Part shown: in pieces, positions 1-9,845 of the stretch
Numbering within the stretch: the first letter of the stretch is position 1
Layout: the number at the start of each line of letters is the position of its first letter
Assembly: GCF_014851395.1 (NCBI RefSeq)
Contig: NW_024040817.1
Span: 27,025,140 to 27,089,139 of the forward strand
DNA: 64,000 bases
Direction of reading: 5' to 3'
Origin: Micropterus salmoides
Taxonomy: Eukaryota; Chordata; Actinopteri; Centrarchiformes; Centrarchidae
The notes under the pieces: model-generated
The model's database searches: none
Told to the model about the DNA's origin: nothing
Seen by the model: the letters and a program-made list of their open reading frames with translations, nothing else
Program-made: the position numbers and the translations under genes

Positions 1-789
1 GTGCAGGGGGGATGATGTGACTGCGCCATGAGTAACAAGCTGCTAAACATGTTTCCAGCTGTGTGTCCTCTCAGGCCTGAAACTGTACTGGAGGAAGAAA
101 TGAAAAGAGCCAAAAGGGCCTTGTCTTGTCCAGACAAAGTAGGACTAAGAAGTGTTCGCAGCTGGTTAATGATGCTTGTTCCCGCTAATGTGCACAAAAA
201 CAGTCTTTCCTTGGTCTTTAAGGACCATTAGCCATGTTTTTATTACAAGGCCACAGAGGGGTGGCCTGTTTGCATTTATTAAACGGCCATTTTTGTCAGA
301 TGTATCCCTGCAGTCCTGTCAGATGAACTCTGGACCAACTGTCATGTTCCGAATGTGTTCATTTGAATTTCAGTTTAATTATATAAAAGCAGATGTTAGT
401 ACAATATTGTTTTTATACAGCAGAACTGTCATTGGTTGGTTTGGTCAGTTTTGCATTTGTATTACTAGCGCTTGGACTGGCAGAAGCACAACGTTTCAAC
501 CATCTATCCCTTTTAACTACTTCATCATTTGTCCGTTATTTTTAGCAGTCTATTTAAACCACTTATCTGTTAATGTAAGCTGACCTAACTATTTCAACCA
601 TTTACTTTAAACTAATCCTTGCTAATTATTTGAATTTTTTATTAATTGTAGCTTAACCATAATTTTCTTACTTTCTAACTAGTTTACAAGCACTCAATCA
701 TTGTTCATATGTTACAATTGACTTTGTAGACATATTCAATTTAAACTGTAATGTTTTTTAAATCAGTTGAGCTACACTACAATCTTTTT
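1..789. other. no feature recognised
   Basis: AT-rich sequence with short open frames only (for example 28-231 and 176-583 on plus). None has recognisable domains or splice context. I see no gene or repeat that I can name. Confidence 0.5.
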
Positions 790-975
790 CAATTCAATTT
801 TCAATTCAATTTTATTTATATAGCGCCAAATCACAACAACAGTTATCTCAGAGCGCTTTTCATAAAAGAGCAGGTCTAGACCGTACTCTGTGATGATATT
901 TACAGAAACCCAACATGTATACTCTGGCAACGGCAGAAGTATCACTGGTAGGGAATCACTGACATATGTGACCCA
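790..975. repeat. teleost dispersed repeat (TATATAGCGCCAAATCACAA family)
   Basis: The segment carries TTTATTTATATAGCGCCAAA, then AGAGCGCTTTTCATAAAAGAG and a motif around TTTACAGAAACCCAACA. This is a very common interspersed repeat in percomorph fish that I recognise from memory. It is a fragment, and its class is not assigned here. Confidence 0.6.
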
Positions 976-1800
976 ATATGCAACTTATCAAAACTCTTGA
1001 ACTTTGTGTTGATGCCATCTGAGTTGACCTTATTGTTTTTTAATAATAATGTTTTCCACACAGGATTGATTAAATATATAATTGTTTGTAAAGGTTTTCA
1101 TTCAGTACTGCTGAGGATATTGATCCATTTGCTCCACACAATTTCAAGTGCACAGTCGCTCTACCTGAAGGAACACATGCAGCCTCCTTGCACAATGTAA
1201 ATTATGAATCAGCTAATACCGGGTTTAGCATTATGCTTTATGACCTGCTGTCGTAATGAGATCTCATCCTGATCCGAGGCCAGCAGAGAGGGCTTAAATA
1301 TTAATGACACAAGCTGATGATGTGTATCTGCCCGTCAGTCCGTAAGGATCACAGCTTGTTGATATCAGACAGAGCAGAGACAAAAAAGAATGAGCTGAAA
1401 AGATGAAGACAGACACACCTTTGTATATTGTCAGTAAAGTTGCTGATGTTGTCTAAGTTCACAAACTAAGTAGATCTGGTTTTAGTTTGCCCACCAGGCG
1501 TATTTGCTTTACTAAAACTAGGGTAATTTACTCCCTTAGTTTGGTGCGTTTGTGTCAAATTAAACTGAACAAAAACAAAGACCCACAAGGAGATGTCTAA
1601 AGTAGGAACTTCAGTCTTCTTCCAGGAGAACGGTTTTGTCGTTTGCAAGAGAAACTAACAGAAGAAGTGACCCCAAAACACATTTATGTTAATATACTGT
1701 ATAAAGACATCTAATTGCATTATGTCTGAAAGCAGACTAGGAGTGATGCTAATAGTAATTTCCTCACATTTTTCTTAACAATCATGAGGTCTATCTAGTG
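976..1800. other. no feature recognised
   Basis: AT-rich, with scattered short open frames on both strands. Nothing recognisable. Confidence 0.4.
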
Positions 1801-1802
1801 TA

Positions 1803-1985
1803 GTAGTGATGGGCAAATCAGTTCTTTTCTGAGTGTACAGAATCACTCTGCGCCTGACCGGAGACGAGTGTATCCTTTCTGAGAGCTGAACTCAACTCAG
1901 ACATGAATGGATCGTTTAGGAAGTGATTCAGTTCAGTGTGTTCAACAAAAAGATTGGTTCTTTAGAAAACAGAGTTAGCTTCAAA
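1803..1985. repeat. possible hAT-type repeat fragment
   Basis: Begins AGTGATGGGCAAATCAGTTC and contains repeated GATTCAGTTC/GAATCACTC-like words, as in fish hAT-derived repeats with degenerate palindromic ends. No target duplication or opposite terminus was found. Confidence 0.25.
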
Positions 1986-3150
1986 CATGAAATATCTACC
2001 ATTTATTTAGTTTTAATTGATTCTCTGTTTCAAAACAGAGACAGGATGCAACAATGATGGCTCAGTGGCAACAGAAAGTTGCCAAGAAATAGCCATAGTG
2101 TTAATGTTAAGTTGAGCTAGCTGGCTACTGCTGTATATTTTTACTTTGCAGAACTGAGGAATCACTGCTTGAAGCAATAAAATCAGATTTCAGTTCAGTT
2201 TTAGCAAATCTGCAGAATCACTTGGAGTACGCTCAACATCCCTGCAACAAGATGGTAAGTTAAACCACTGAAGGTCAGCAAAAAGCTTACCAGCTACTGG
2301 TGGGAGCTTTATATTCAGTGGAGCATGAGAGTGGTATCTTTTAATCTAACTCTCTCTAAAACTGCAAGTAAACATAATTCCCTAAATAATGAATGAATGC
2401 TTTCGTCTTTGTTTCAGTTAATCCTTGTTGGTGCAACCTACCTTCAAACTACAGTATCTGCTAATGCAATGTGGCACAGGTAATAGATATTATTTGGCTT
2501 TACATTATTACTGTTACTGTACAGTTTGCAGTGCCATGTTGTACTTATTTTCACTGGCTCACACAACAATAAAAACAGACACAGAGATCTTAAAAATATA
2601 GACATGCAGATATAGTTTGTCAAACATAGTGGAGAAGAGCAGGTCCCTTACATTTTCATTCTGAAGACCATGGTGAGACCAGTAGTCACTGGGGCAACAG
2701 CTAATGGGGATCTGAGCAGAAATAATGCTGTAAAATAAATGCTTATACGGAGTGGGAAAAAACAAAAAGTCACCTCTGAAGGGCATTTATTCCCACACCA
2801 GCCTTGCAGCCATTTACCTTTGTCATTGCATTTTCCTTTAATGAGTGAAAAGATGTGTTCCTCCCTTTGCAGAAGCTAAAAAAAGGTCCAGCTCCCCAAC
2901 ATCCAGTAATGATGATGGTCAAATTATATTGGTCAAATCAATTTTGAAAAATAGCACTTTAGAGTTGAATAAATTACATAGATGCACGTCAATGTGAGCA
3001 CTTTCCTCCGCTTTATAGACTTTTTCTTAAATGTCATTCGATTTTGAACAGGAAGTGGGTTCAGGAAGTGTCACTCAAGGCCAGACCTTGCAATTATAAG
3101 GCAGTACAGAGAGAACGGTGCTGAAACCTGCTTTATAGCAGGGGTGGCTG
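1986..3150. other. no feature recognised
   Basis: No gene or repeat could be named between the hAT-like fragment and the gypsy element. I looked here for the missing second gypsy LTR and did not find it. Confidence 0.4.
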
Positions 3151-3169
3151 ATTAATATGCTCTTTTTCA

Positions 3170-3560
3170 AGCATATGCAACATAGGGGACAGCCACCTCC
3201 TTCTCGTGATCAGGGAAAAGAGGTGTATTATAGCCGAGCATATAATGGAGTCATACCTGTGGCAGCGGAGGAGGGAATTGTGGGCGTACTGCACCCATGG
3301 TACAGAACGCTCCCCACACCCGCGATGAGAACTGTGGACCCCGAACTGACACAATGTCCAAGGGGATGGTGTGCAACCGGGAACACATTCTGGACTAAGA
3401 GCTCGGCTGTCTCAGAGGCAGAAGACAATTAAGGCAAATCTATCAACTATAGTAAGGATAACAGTGTGACCTGCAGAGGGAGGCAGACCAGTAACAAAGT
3501 CCACAGCGATGTGAGACCAAGGGTGGCTGGGGATGGGGAGAGGCCGCAGGAGGCTGAAGG
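3170..3560 (-). pseudogene. gypsy pol fragment: integrase
   Basis: Minus-strand frames around 3440-3560 give LPIPSHPWSHIAVDFVTGLP followed by a PSAGHTVILTI-like stretch, the first catalytic-Asp block of a gypsy integrase. Around 3300-3365 the frame reads PLDIVSVRGPQFSSRVWGAF. Here the second catalytic Asp, normally S-D-R-G-P-Q-F, is Val. Sequence between and after these blocks is deleted, and only a short PDHEKEVAVP-like tail near 3180-3220 remains. Confidence 0.75.
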
Positions 3561-3779
3561 CTAATGAACGGCCTTACTTTGGGCGCACAAGGAGCAGGCA
3601 GAGACGAAGGCACGAGTGTGACACATGGAGGGCCACCAGAACTATTGTCGAATGAAGCGAAGGGTCCGGTCAAAACCAGGGTAGCGGGAGAACTTAGGGG
3701 AGTGTCTGGAACAAACAGCTGATTGGGCGGGCCCATAGCTGGGTTGGGATGGGCAAGCTGCGCTTCCTTAACCAATGCC

Positions 3780-4029
3780 TCAATGTTCTAGGAAGCAGCC
3801 GCTACCACACAGGAAGGAGGTAAGATGGTCTCCGGGCTGGTGGGGGGGACCTCTTGGCTTGGTGTTGTGTGAGCCTGGATGGTACGACAAAGTAAAACAG
3901 AACCAAGTCAAAAATAACAACCAGCGAGCCTGACGTGAGTTTAACCTCTTAGCAGAACGCAGATGAGCCAGATTCTTGTGATCAGTCCAAATCAAAAAAG
4001 GCTGCTCTGCTCCCTTCAGTCAGTGCCTC
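3780..4029 (-). pseudogene. gypsy pol fragment: RNase H
   Basis: The open frame contains IWTDHKNLAHLRSAKRLNSR and QARWLLFLTWFCFTLSYHPG, the C-terminal part of the Ty3/gypsy RNase H domain with its typical TDHKNL motif. Upstream (about 4000-4085) another frame gives an ALEQWRH-like block that links it to reverse transcriptase. The frame ends before integrase. Confidence 0.75.
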
Positions 4030-4600
4030 CACTGCTCTAGAGCCAAAACCACAGCCAACAACTCACAAAAAACTCTGGAGCTGTTTTCGTGAAACGGGGG
4101 AGGCCACTCTCTGACCGCACAGATCTTCTTAGGATCAGCCCTCAGTTGTCCCCTCTCGATGATGAAACCCAGATAACTCACAGAAGGGACGTGGAACATT
4201 TCTCCGCCTTAACGAATAACTTGTTCTCCAATAGTCGCCTGTGCACCAGTCCGACGTGCTGCACATGGTCCTCCATGCTACGGGAAAAAATCAAGATAAA
4301 CAAAACTGGTGGAGCATGTCCCTAAGAATTTTATTTACTTGTGACTGAAAAAGGGCTGGGGCGTTTGTGAGTCCGAAAGGCATCACTATGTACTCGAAAT
4401 GCCCCCGAGGGGTGTTGAAGGCTGTCTTCCATTCATCCCTCTTACAGAGGAGGTCCAGTTTCAAGAACAGTGGCATGGCAATAGGGTTCAAAGGCCGGGA
4501 CAATAAGCAGCGGGGAGTATTTATTTTTAACTGTGATATTGTTCAAGGGCGGCACGGTGAGACCAAGAAGAGGTCGAGTCCCGACCACTAGGCGATTGTC
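4030..4600 (-). pseudogene. gypsy pol fragment: reverse transcriptase
   Basis: Minus-strand reading gives LDLLCKRDEWKTAF, NTPRGHFEYIVMPFG and LTNAPALFQSQVNKILRDML, the fingers and palm of a Ty3/gypsy reverse transcriptase. The catalytic YLDD box near 4285 is broken: the frame reads through YLD and then shifts, having lost the second Asp and adjoining residues between two short CTTGAT words. A downstream part reading ENKLFVKAEKCS, then (in another frame) YLGFIIERGQLRADPKK, is the connection region. Several frame changes are needed to follow it, so it is inactive. Confidence 0.8.
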
Positions 4601-4629
4601 TAGTCTGATAGCGAGGGAAACCAGAGAAT

Positions 4630-4982
4630 CTAAACTAGAGGTCTCATCTCTGGCAGCTGGCTCATCCTTATCATCATCAGAAAGCCCCCGAACAAAAACG
4701 CCTGTAACGCCACTTCATCCCACCCGCTCTCCGCAGCTAAAATGCTTGCCTCAACAGCAAATTCTGCCACAGAGCTGGCGCCTTGACGTAAAGAAAAAAG
4801 TCTACTGCCTGGCTCCCTGCCCTTCACAGGGTGACCAAAAATCTTCCTTAACTCGCCGGTGAAACTGTTGTAATTGCAACAAATGGGTGACTCTCTCTCC
4901 CACAAGGCTGTGGCCCAGACATTAACCCAATTAACAAAGCTACCCTGGACCTAAGTGAGGTGTAGCAAGTCTGCATCTCCAT
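4630..4982 (-). pseudogene. gypsy gag fragment (capsid-like)
   Basis: A start codon near 4982 on the minus strand, about 20 nt inside the LTR, opens MEMQTCYTSLRSRV. Further in, an open frame shows LRKIFGHPVKGREPGSRLFS and LRQGASSVAEFAVEASIL followed by AAESGWDEVALQAFLFG. This is the capsid-type gag block of fish gypsy elements. The frame is interrupted between the two parts, and the block ends abruptly. No CCHC nucleocapsid knuckle or protease active site follows, so the region between gag and reverse transcriptase has been deleted. Not functional. Confidence 0.7.
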
Positions 4983-5001
4983 TTTCTTGGCCAGATTGTT
5001 A

Positions 5002-5260
5002 TGTTACAGTTGGGTGGAATCAGGCGCAAACACATACTCGATGAAAGTTGGACAATTTATTATTGAGATTAACAACAATAGACTAGGCAAGCAACAATGT
5101 TACCAAGAATATGCAAGCAAGCAGGGACATGGCAAAGATACACAAACCACCGCCTCGGATGCAGGTCTTGAAACTAGAGAGAGATTATGGCTGTTATGCG
5201 AAGCCTCCCTCCAGAGCTATTGAAACTTGGGGAAAGTGGAGTTCTATCCTCACTGTAACA
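5002..5260 (-). repeat. gypsy 5' LTR (259 bp)
   Basis: Bounded by a perfect 9-bp inverted repeat, TGTTACAGT at 5002-5010 and ACTGTAACA at 5252-5260, so it begins TG and ends CA as LTRs do. It lies directly upstream of the gag-like start in the element's own orientation. Confidence 0.65.
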
Positions 5261-5545
5261 CCAACATCTCCGCCTTTCAAAAAAAAAAATGAGCCTAGTT
5301 CAAATTACCAAAGTCAATCTTCTGATGCTGGACATTTTTAAGTGGCTGCACAATAAACGGCAACGTGCAAATAAATATAAATAAATAGTTTTAATAATTC
5401 TAGCCTTTGATGTATGTTGCTTATGTAGCCTACCGGCAGCCTGCTGAAACTACTTTTTGTATTCATAACAAAATGTTAATTGATGAAATAAAACAAAGTC
5501 AAATTGTAGTGTGTATGTTAGCCTACTTTCTTTTTGCCATACTTG
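5261..5545. other. no feature recognised
   Basis: AT-rich with a short A-run (5279-5289). No gene or named repeat. Confidence 0.4.
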
Positions 5546-5549
5546 GTAA

Positions 5550-5690
5550 CCATTTTACATTTATTCATTTAGCTGACGCTTTTATCCAAAGCGACTTACA
5601 ATTGATATTTATGTCAGAGGTCACACATCTCTGGAACAACTAGGGGCTTAGTGTCTTTCTTAGGAAAACATTGGTGGGTCACAACAGAAT
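5550..5690. repeat. teleost SINE/LINE-tail type repeat
   Basis: Contains ACATTTATTCATTTAGCTGA followed by CGCTTTTATCCAAAGCGACT, one of the most widespread interspersed motifs in teleost genomes. Only about 140 bp of it is recognisable. The class is from memory. Confidence 0.6.
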
Positions 5691-5699
5691 GTTTGATCA

Positions 5700-7275
5700 T
5701 TTTGTCAATTTCTGTGTGTGTGGGGGGGTAAACTTTATTTGTTGTTGGGGTTTTTTAATGAAGCACTTGAAGCATGCACACAAATTATGACTGAATCTGA
5801 CTTTAAGACACAAAAAAGCAACATACATAAACTTAAGCTAATAATGCAGTATACTCTAAAAGTGAAAATGATAGTGAGAAAAGTAGCAGCAACATGTAGG
5901 AACTGTAGGAGAACCAGGGTCTGAAATGAATTTTTTTCCACTGCCTACCACTGTGGTGAGTAATTTTTGCCACTCAGATCTGTATGTCATGTATGCTGTC
6001 TGCCACTATTGAAATGTATGCACTATAAATGAAGAATAACAGTCATCTTATTTAGGCATCATTTAATGTATCATGTTGTCATTCAATGTTTAATATATCT
6101 ACACATAAACAAAAACTACTTAACAATCACTAACAACCAGAGCGGTACCTACTCAGATAATCCAAGAAAAAACTCTTCTGGGATTAAAGTGGTAAATTAA
6201 AGGAAAAAAACAAAGAAACAAACTTGGAAATTCTTTGAGGTTAATGTCACAAAATTTACATGAAAAAAATCCAAATCACTATAATGTTTTCTTCTGGATA
6301 GTCTCTAAAGTCCCGATGCATAAACTGACTGTGGGATAAAATTGCAAGTATTTGTTTATTGCTACATCTGATTGCAAAGTACAATTTGATTACCCACTGC
6401 AGGCACAATACACACCATCTGTGGTGTGACATTGCAGCTTTTTAAAATGATGGGGTTCCTTGACAACAACAACAAAAAAACAGTATTTATGAGTGTTTCT
6501 CTCATAAATAAATGAGTAATAAATTAGTTTTTTACTTGTAAATCTGTAGGGGGGGTTCTTGTTCGCTGAGTTCTTCTTGGATTATTACCCCTCTCCCCCA
6601 GCTCTGGCTCCAAATGAATGCTAACAATGCTTCATATCAGCTGTATGTGTAAAAAGTTTGCTAAGACTTTTGCCAGATCAACTTTGTAAGGTGATATAAT
6701 GCATAAACACAGCTGTGTTGCAAAGTGACAAAGATGCAGATTTCTGAGTAGCTGTTTTGTAGGTTTATTTGGCAAGAGAAACATGTTTGTTTGAAGGGGA
6801 CTGAAGTGTAGTCCAGTTCACAGTAATCTTAGTGTTGCAGACTGTTTCATCTGGAGTTGAAGAGTTGAGGGTGTTGAAGAAAGTAAATAATTCAGAATCT
6901 CCTGACGAGCTTTCTTTGTGGTATCACATCGCATCAGAGAACAGGCCTTTCTCTCTCTTTATTGGCCCCATCATGTTGACAAGTGCTCTGCTGCTGTTGT
7001 GCAATATTGAACAGAGGGGTGAGGAACAGAGGGAAGAAATTCCCAGTGACTTTTCTTTTTTGTCACCATCACGTCTTCCTCAGATTGAAAAACTGAATCT
7101 TTGCAATAATTCCTCCGTCCACCACAGAAATAACTGCAGCAGTGGAACTTCTCAAGGCTGTCATAATGATGCCTGATGGTGCATGGGTGTACATTTTGTA
7201 CACGTGCATTAACATGTGTGTGATTTGATTTGCAGAGAAGAAGAGAGGAATTTTAATTAGATTCAAGCATGTTTT
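5700..7275. other. no feature recognised
   Basis: A short TG/G-run near 5713-5728 and scattered short frames. Nothing I can name as a gene. Confidence 0.4.
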
Positions 7276-7282
7276 GATTTGA

Positions 7283-7462
7283 TTTGGACGGAACCAGGCA
7301 GGAGAGGAAAATGTCCACCGGGAAACACAACAGTTCCAGCTTCTGAAGTACAGGGAAACACGGCACTTACTTGCTGCGCAGCTGTACCAACACGACTTCA
7401 ACTGGCAACAGTCCCAGGAGTCAGAGATGAAAATGGAACGGCATGTGAAATCGGACTTCCCT
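7283..7462 (+). CDS. unassigned candidate exon (weak)
   Basis: A 59-codon stop-to-stop frame on plus with protein-like composition: polar, Gln/Glu-rich, with amphipathic character. It includes FQLLKYRETRHLLAAQLYQH and DFNWQQSQESEMKMER. Potential acceptors (CAG) occur at 7295-7297 and at 7235, but no convincing donor precedes the TGA at 7460-7462. I do not recognise the family. Other frames over the same bases are also open (minus 7069-7470, plus 7279-7527), which is unusual here. This may mean locally coding-like base composition or a decayed exon; it may also be chance. Confidence 0.2.
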
Positions 7463-7714
7463 TGACACAAAGAGGAGCCCTGCCAGGATCAGGGAGAAGC
7501 CTCAGCAGCAGCTGGCCCTGTAGATGAACCTCGGACTGCTGACAACATGCACTGCTTTGTGTTACATACATGCTGGCCCACTTTCCTCACAGCAAAAAGA
7601 GTGATAAGAAAGAAATCTCACATTGAGGTTTTTGTGACTTATTTTTCTTGGTTGCCAGGGATAATTCCACTTGCTGCCAATGCAATTGTACCAGGAAGTT
7701 TGTGGTGATGAGCG

Positions 7715-7745
7715 TTTATCATGTCACATCTTGTGACATGATAAA
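7715..7745. repeat. perfect 14-bp hairpin
   Basis: TTTATCATGTCACA and TGTGACATGATAAA are exact reverse complements separated by the 3-nt loop TCT. No gene lies close by. It may be the tip of a decayed palindromic element or a chance hairpin. Confidence 0.6.
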
Positions 7746-8285
7746 ATAAGGCGGATCTCTGCACTAGTATCAAGGACATTGTTTAAACAAGCTAATTTGT
7801 TTTGCAAGGACGTGAAAGGATTTCAGGATAAACATTTTCTTTACTTTTTTGAAGAAACAAAGATTTTGGGACTGGACAAAGTGGAGTTTTTTGCAGTGTA
7901 ATGAGATGATTAAAAAACACATAAAAATTATGTCTGAAAATAATGAAACAGAAAATTGAAAGAAATTGAGCAAAGGAAACTTTAAATATCCACAAGTGTG
8001 GTTTAATGGGGCATTTTCATCAGTTCAGGCAGAGTACTGAAGCGGCGTTTGAATCAGCTAGTTGGCATCAGCTTTTTCATTCCTGCTTCACCATCAGTTC
8101 ATCAGTCACATTAGTCACACCTAATCCATCTAATCACAATAATACAGGTTTAAATGGCAACTAATAACCTCACATAGGCTACAAACTATCTGCTGATGCA
8201 TTTTATCCAACACCAATTGCTGCTGCATCTACCACATTTGAAGCCTTGTACTTTTTTAACCACATTAGTGGTGTCGCTCGAGTGA
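7746..8285. other. no feature recognised
   Basis: AT-rich with two overlapping minus frames of low complexity. Nothing recognised. Confidence 0.4.
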
Positions 8286-8292
8286 TGGTAGA

Positions 8293-8705
8293 GTTGGACA
8301 GCCATCACTTTGGTTCAGGCTGAAGTATCTCACATAACACATGGACAGACTGCCATGAAATTTTGTATAGACATATATGGTGCCCAGATGATGAATTTCA
8401 CTGACTTTAGTGATTCCTTGAGTTTTTCTATAGCCACCACAAGTTTGACATTTGTGGTTTTGAGTGAAATGTCTTGCTTTCATCTGGGGCATCATCCAGT
8501 CAAATTTAGTTAATCACTTATGACCTTCAAATCTAATGACATTTCCAATCATCAAATGTACTTTGTGTTTAGTGCTAGTTAGCAAATGGTGGCAACCATG
8601 GTAATCATTACCTGCTAAACATCAGAATGTCAGCACTGTTACTGCAAGCATGTTGGCATGTTGACATTAGCATTCAGCTCAAATTACCACTGTGCCTGAG
8701 TCGCT
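8293..8705 (+). repeat. percomorph dispersed repeat, copy 1
   Basis: Shares an ordered series of words with 9540-9845: TGCCATGAAATTT, GTTGACATTAGCATTCAGCT and CACTGTGCCTGAGT. It is a diverged copy of a common fish intergenic repeat. The superfamily is not assigned. Confidence 0.55.
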
Positions 8706-9539
8706 ACCATGGTCGCAGACTGAGTCTTGTTTGGTATCTGCTGATGAATAGATGTGAAACAAGTGACTGAGTGCAAGTGAGTCAACAATCTACCAGATAC
8801 AGAAAAAAAAGGCTTTGGTGTACTTTATGTTGACTCTATGCACTCAGTGTTATTTCGGAATATAAGATGTACTCTGAACACCATAGCAGACATGAGTGAA
8901 CACTGATTTTGTGATTTTAAGTCAAAGTTCTGGAAATCTCCAAGTCACACGGAGGGACAAGTTTTTTTTTTCCCTCCCAGCCTGTCAGAGCGTGTGTTCA
9001 ATGTCCTTCATCGTCAGCATGGTTCCAGTGTCACACACAATCATTACCCAGCCACAGAGAGGCGTGAGGGGCGGATTCATGGGATGGCACTGCCTGCCAC
9101 ATTTGTTACCCCTGTCACCAGCTGCAGGAGACATCTCATAAATGGAGTGGGCTGTGTGTGTCAGAGGACGTCCGTCTTGTCACACAACAACATCCCGGTT
9201 TGCCTATGCTTACACCCTTACTCACCCTCACCATTACCATCACCCTACCACCACCACCACCTCCACCTCCCCTTGCCATCCATCTCCACACTGTCTCCTT
9301 CCCTGCTCATTGCTACTGTATGACACTGAAAGATGATCTGCAGAGAATACAGCGCGGTTATTTGCTAATTCTGTCAAAGAAGCAAGCCAATTTAACTTTT
9401 GTAAAGAATCATATTTACTTATTTATTATGGTGAGTGCATAACACATTTTCACCTTGGCAGGATATAGAAAATTTCTGACCTCAAAATGTAAAGATTTGA
9501 TTCACTTTCACTGAATTTTTTAGCCATGCTAGCTGTGTG
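8706..9539. other. unassigned stretch with a CAC/CCT-rich tract
   Basis: The part at 9205-9300 is rich in CACC and CCACC, giving open frames of His/Pro/Thr repeats in all plus frames. These are low-complexity artefacts. Nothing else is recognised. Confidence 0.45.
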
Positions 9540-9845
9540 GTTCTACATGTGGCAATGTTGGTCCGCCGGTCAGTCCACCACTTTGGTCAGATGATGTATC
9601 CTAATGCCTTTGGTGGTCCCCTGGCTTTTCCACTAGCGCCACCATGATGTTGACATTTGTACTTAAGAGTGAAATATCTCAACAAATAACGGATGGATTG
9701 CCATGAAATTTGCTCATTTGCAAACGTTAGCATGCTAAAAACGCAAAACTAAGAACTAGCATGCTGATGTTAGCATTTAGCTCAAAGCACCGCTGTGTCT
9801 AAGTACAGTGTACACAGAGCTGCAAGCATGGCTGTTAACTCTTAG
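9540..9845 (+). repeat. percomorph dispersed repeat, copy 2
   Basis: Contains GGATTGCCATGAAATTTG, GCTGATGTTAGCATTTAGCT and CAAAGCACCGCTGTGTCTAA. It is the same family and orientation as 8293-8705. Confidence 0.6.

Larger units (their letters stand above)
3155..5260 (-). mobile_element. decayed Ty3/gypsy LTR retrotransposon, reverse orientation
   Basis: Read on the minus strand, the pieces appear in retrotransposon order: LTR (5002-5260), gag, reverse transcriptase, RNase H, integrase. All reading frames are broken by stops and shifts, a protease region was not found, and integrase has lost internal sequence. Only one LTR was found; the downstream LTR expected left of about 3155 is absent. 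The style of the reverse transcriptase (EWKTAFNTPRGHFEY, VMPFGLTNAPA) resembles fish sushi-like gypsy elements; this clade assignment is from memory. Confidence 0.85.

Noticed and set aside
9142..9442. His/Pro/Thr-rich plus frames
   Set aside because: Low-complexity CAC/CCT tract that is open in all frames.
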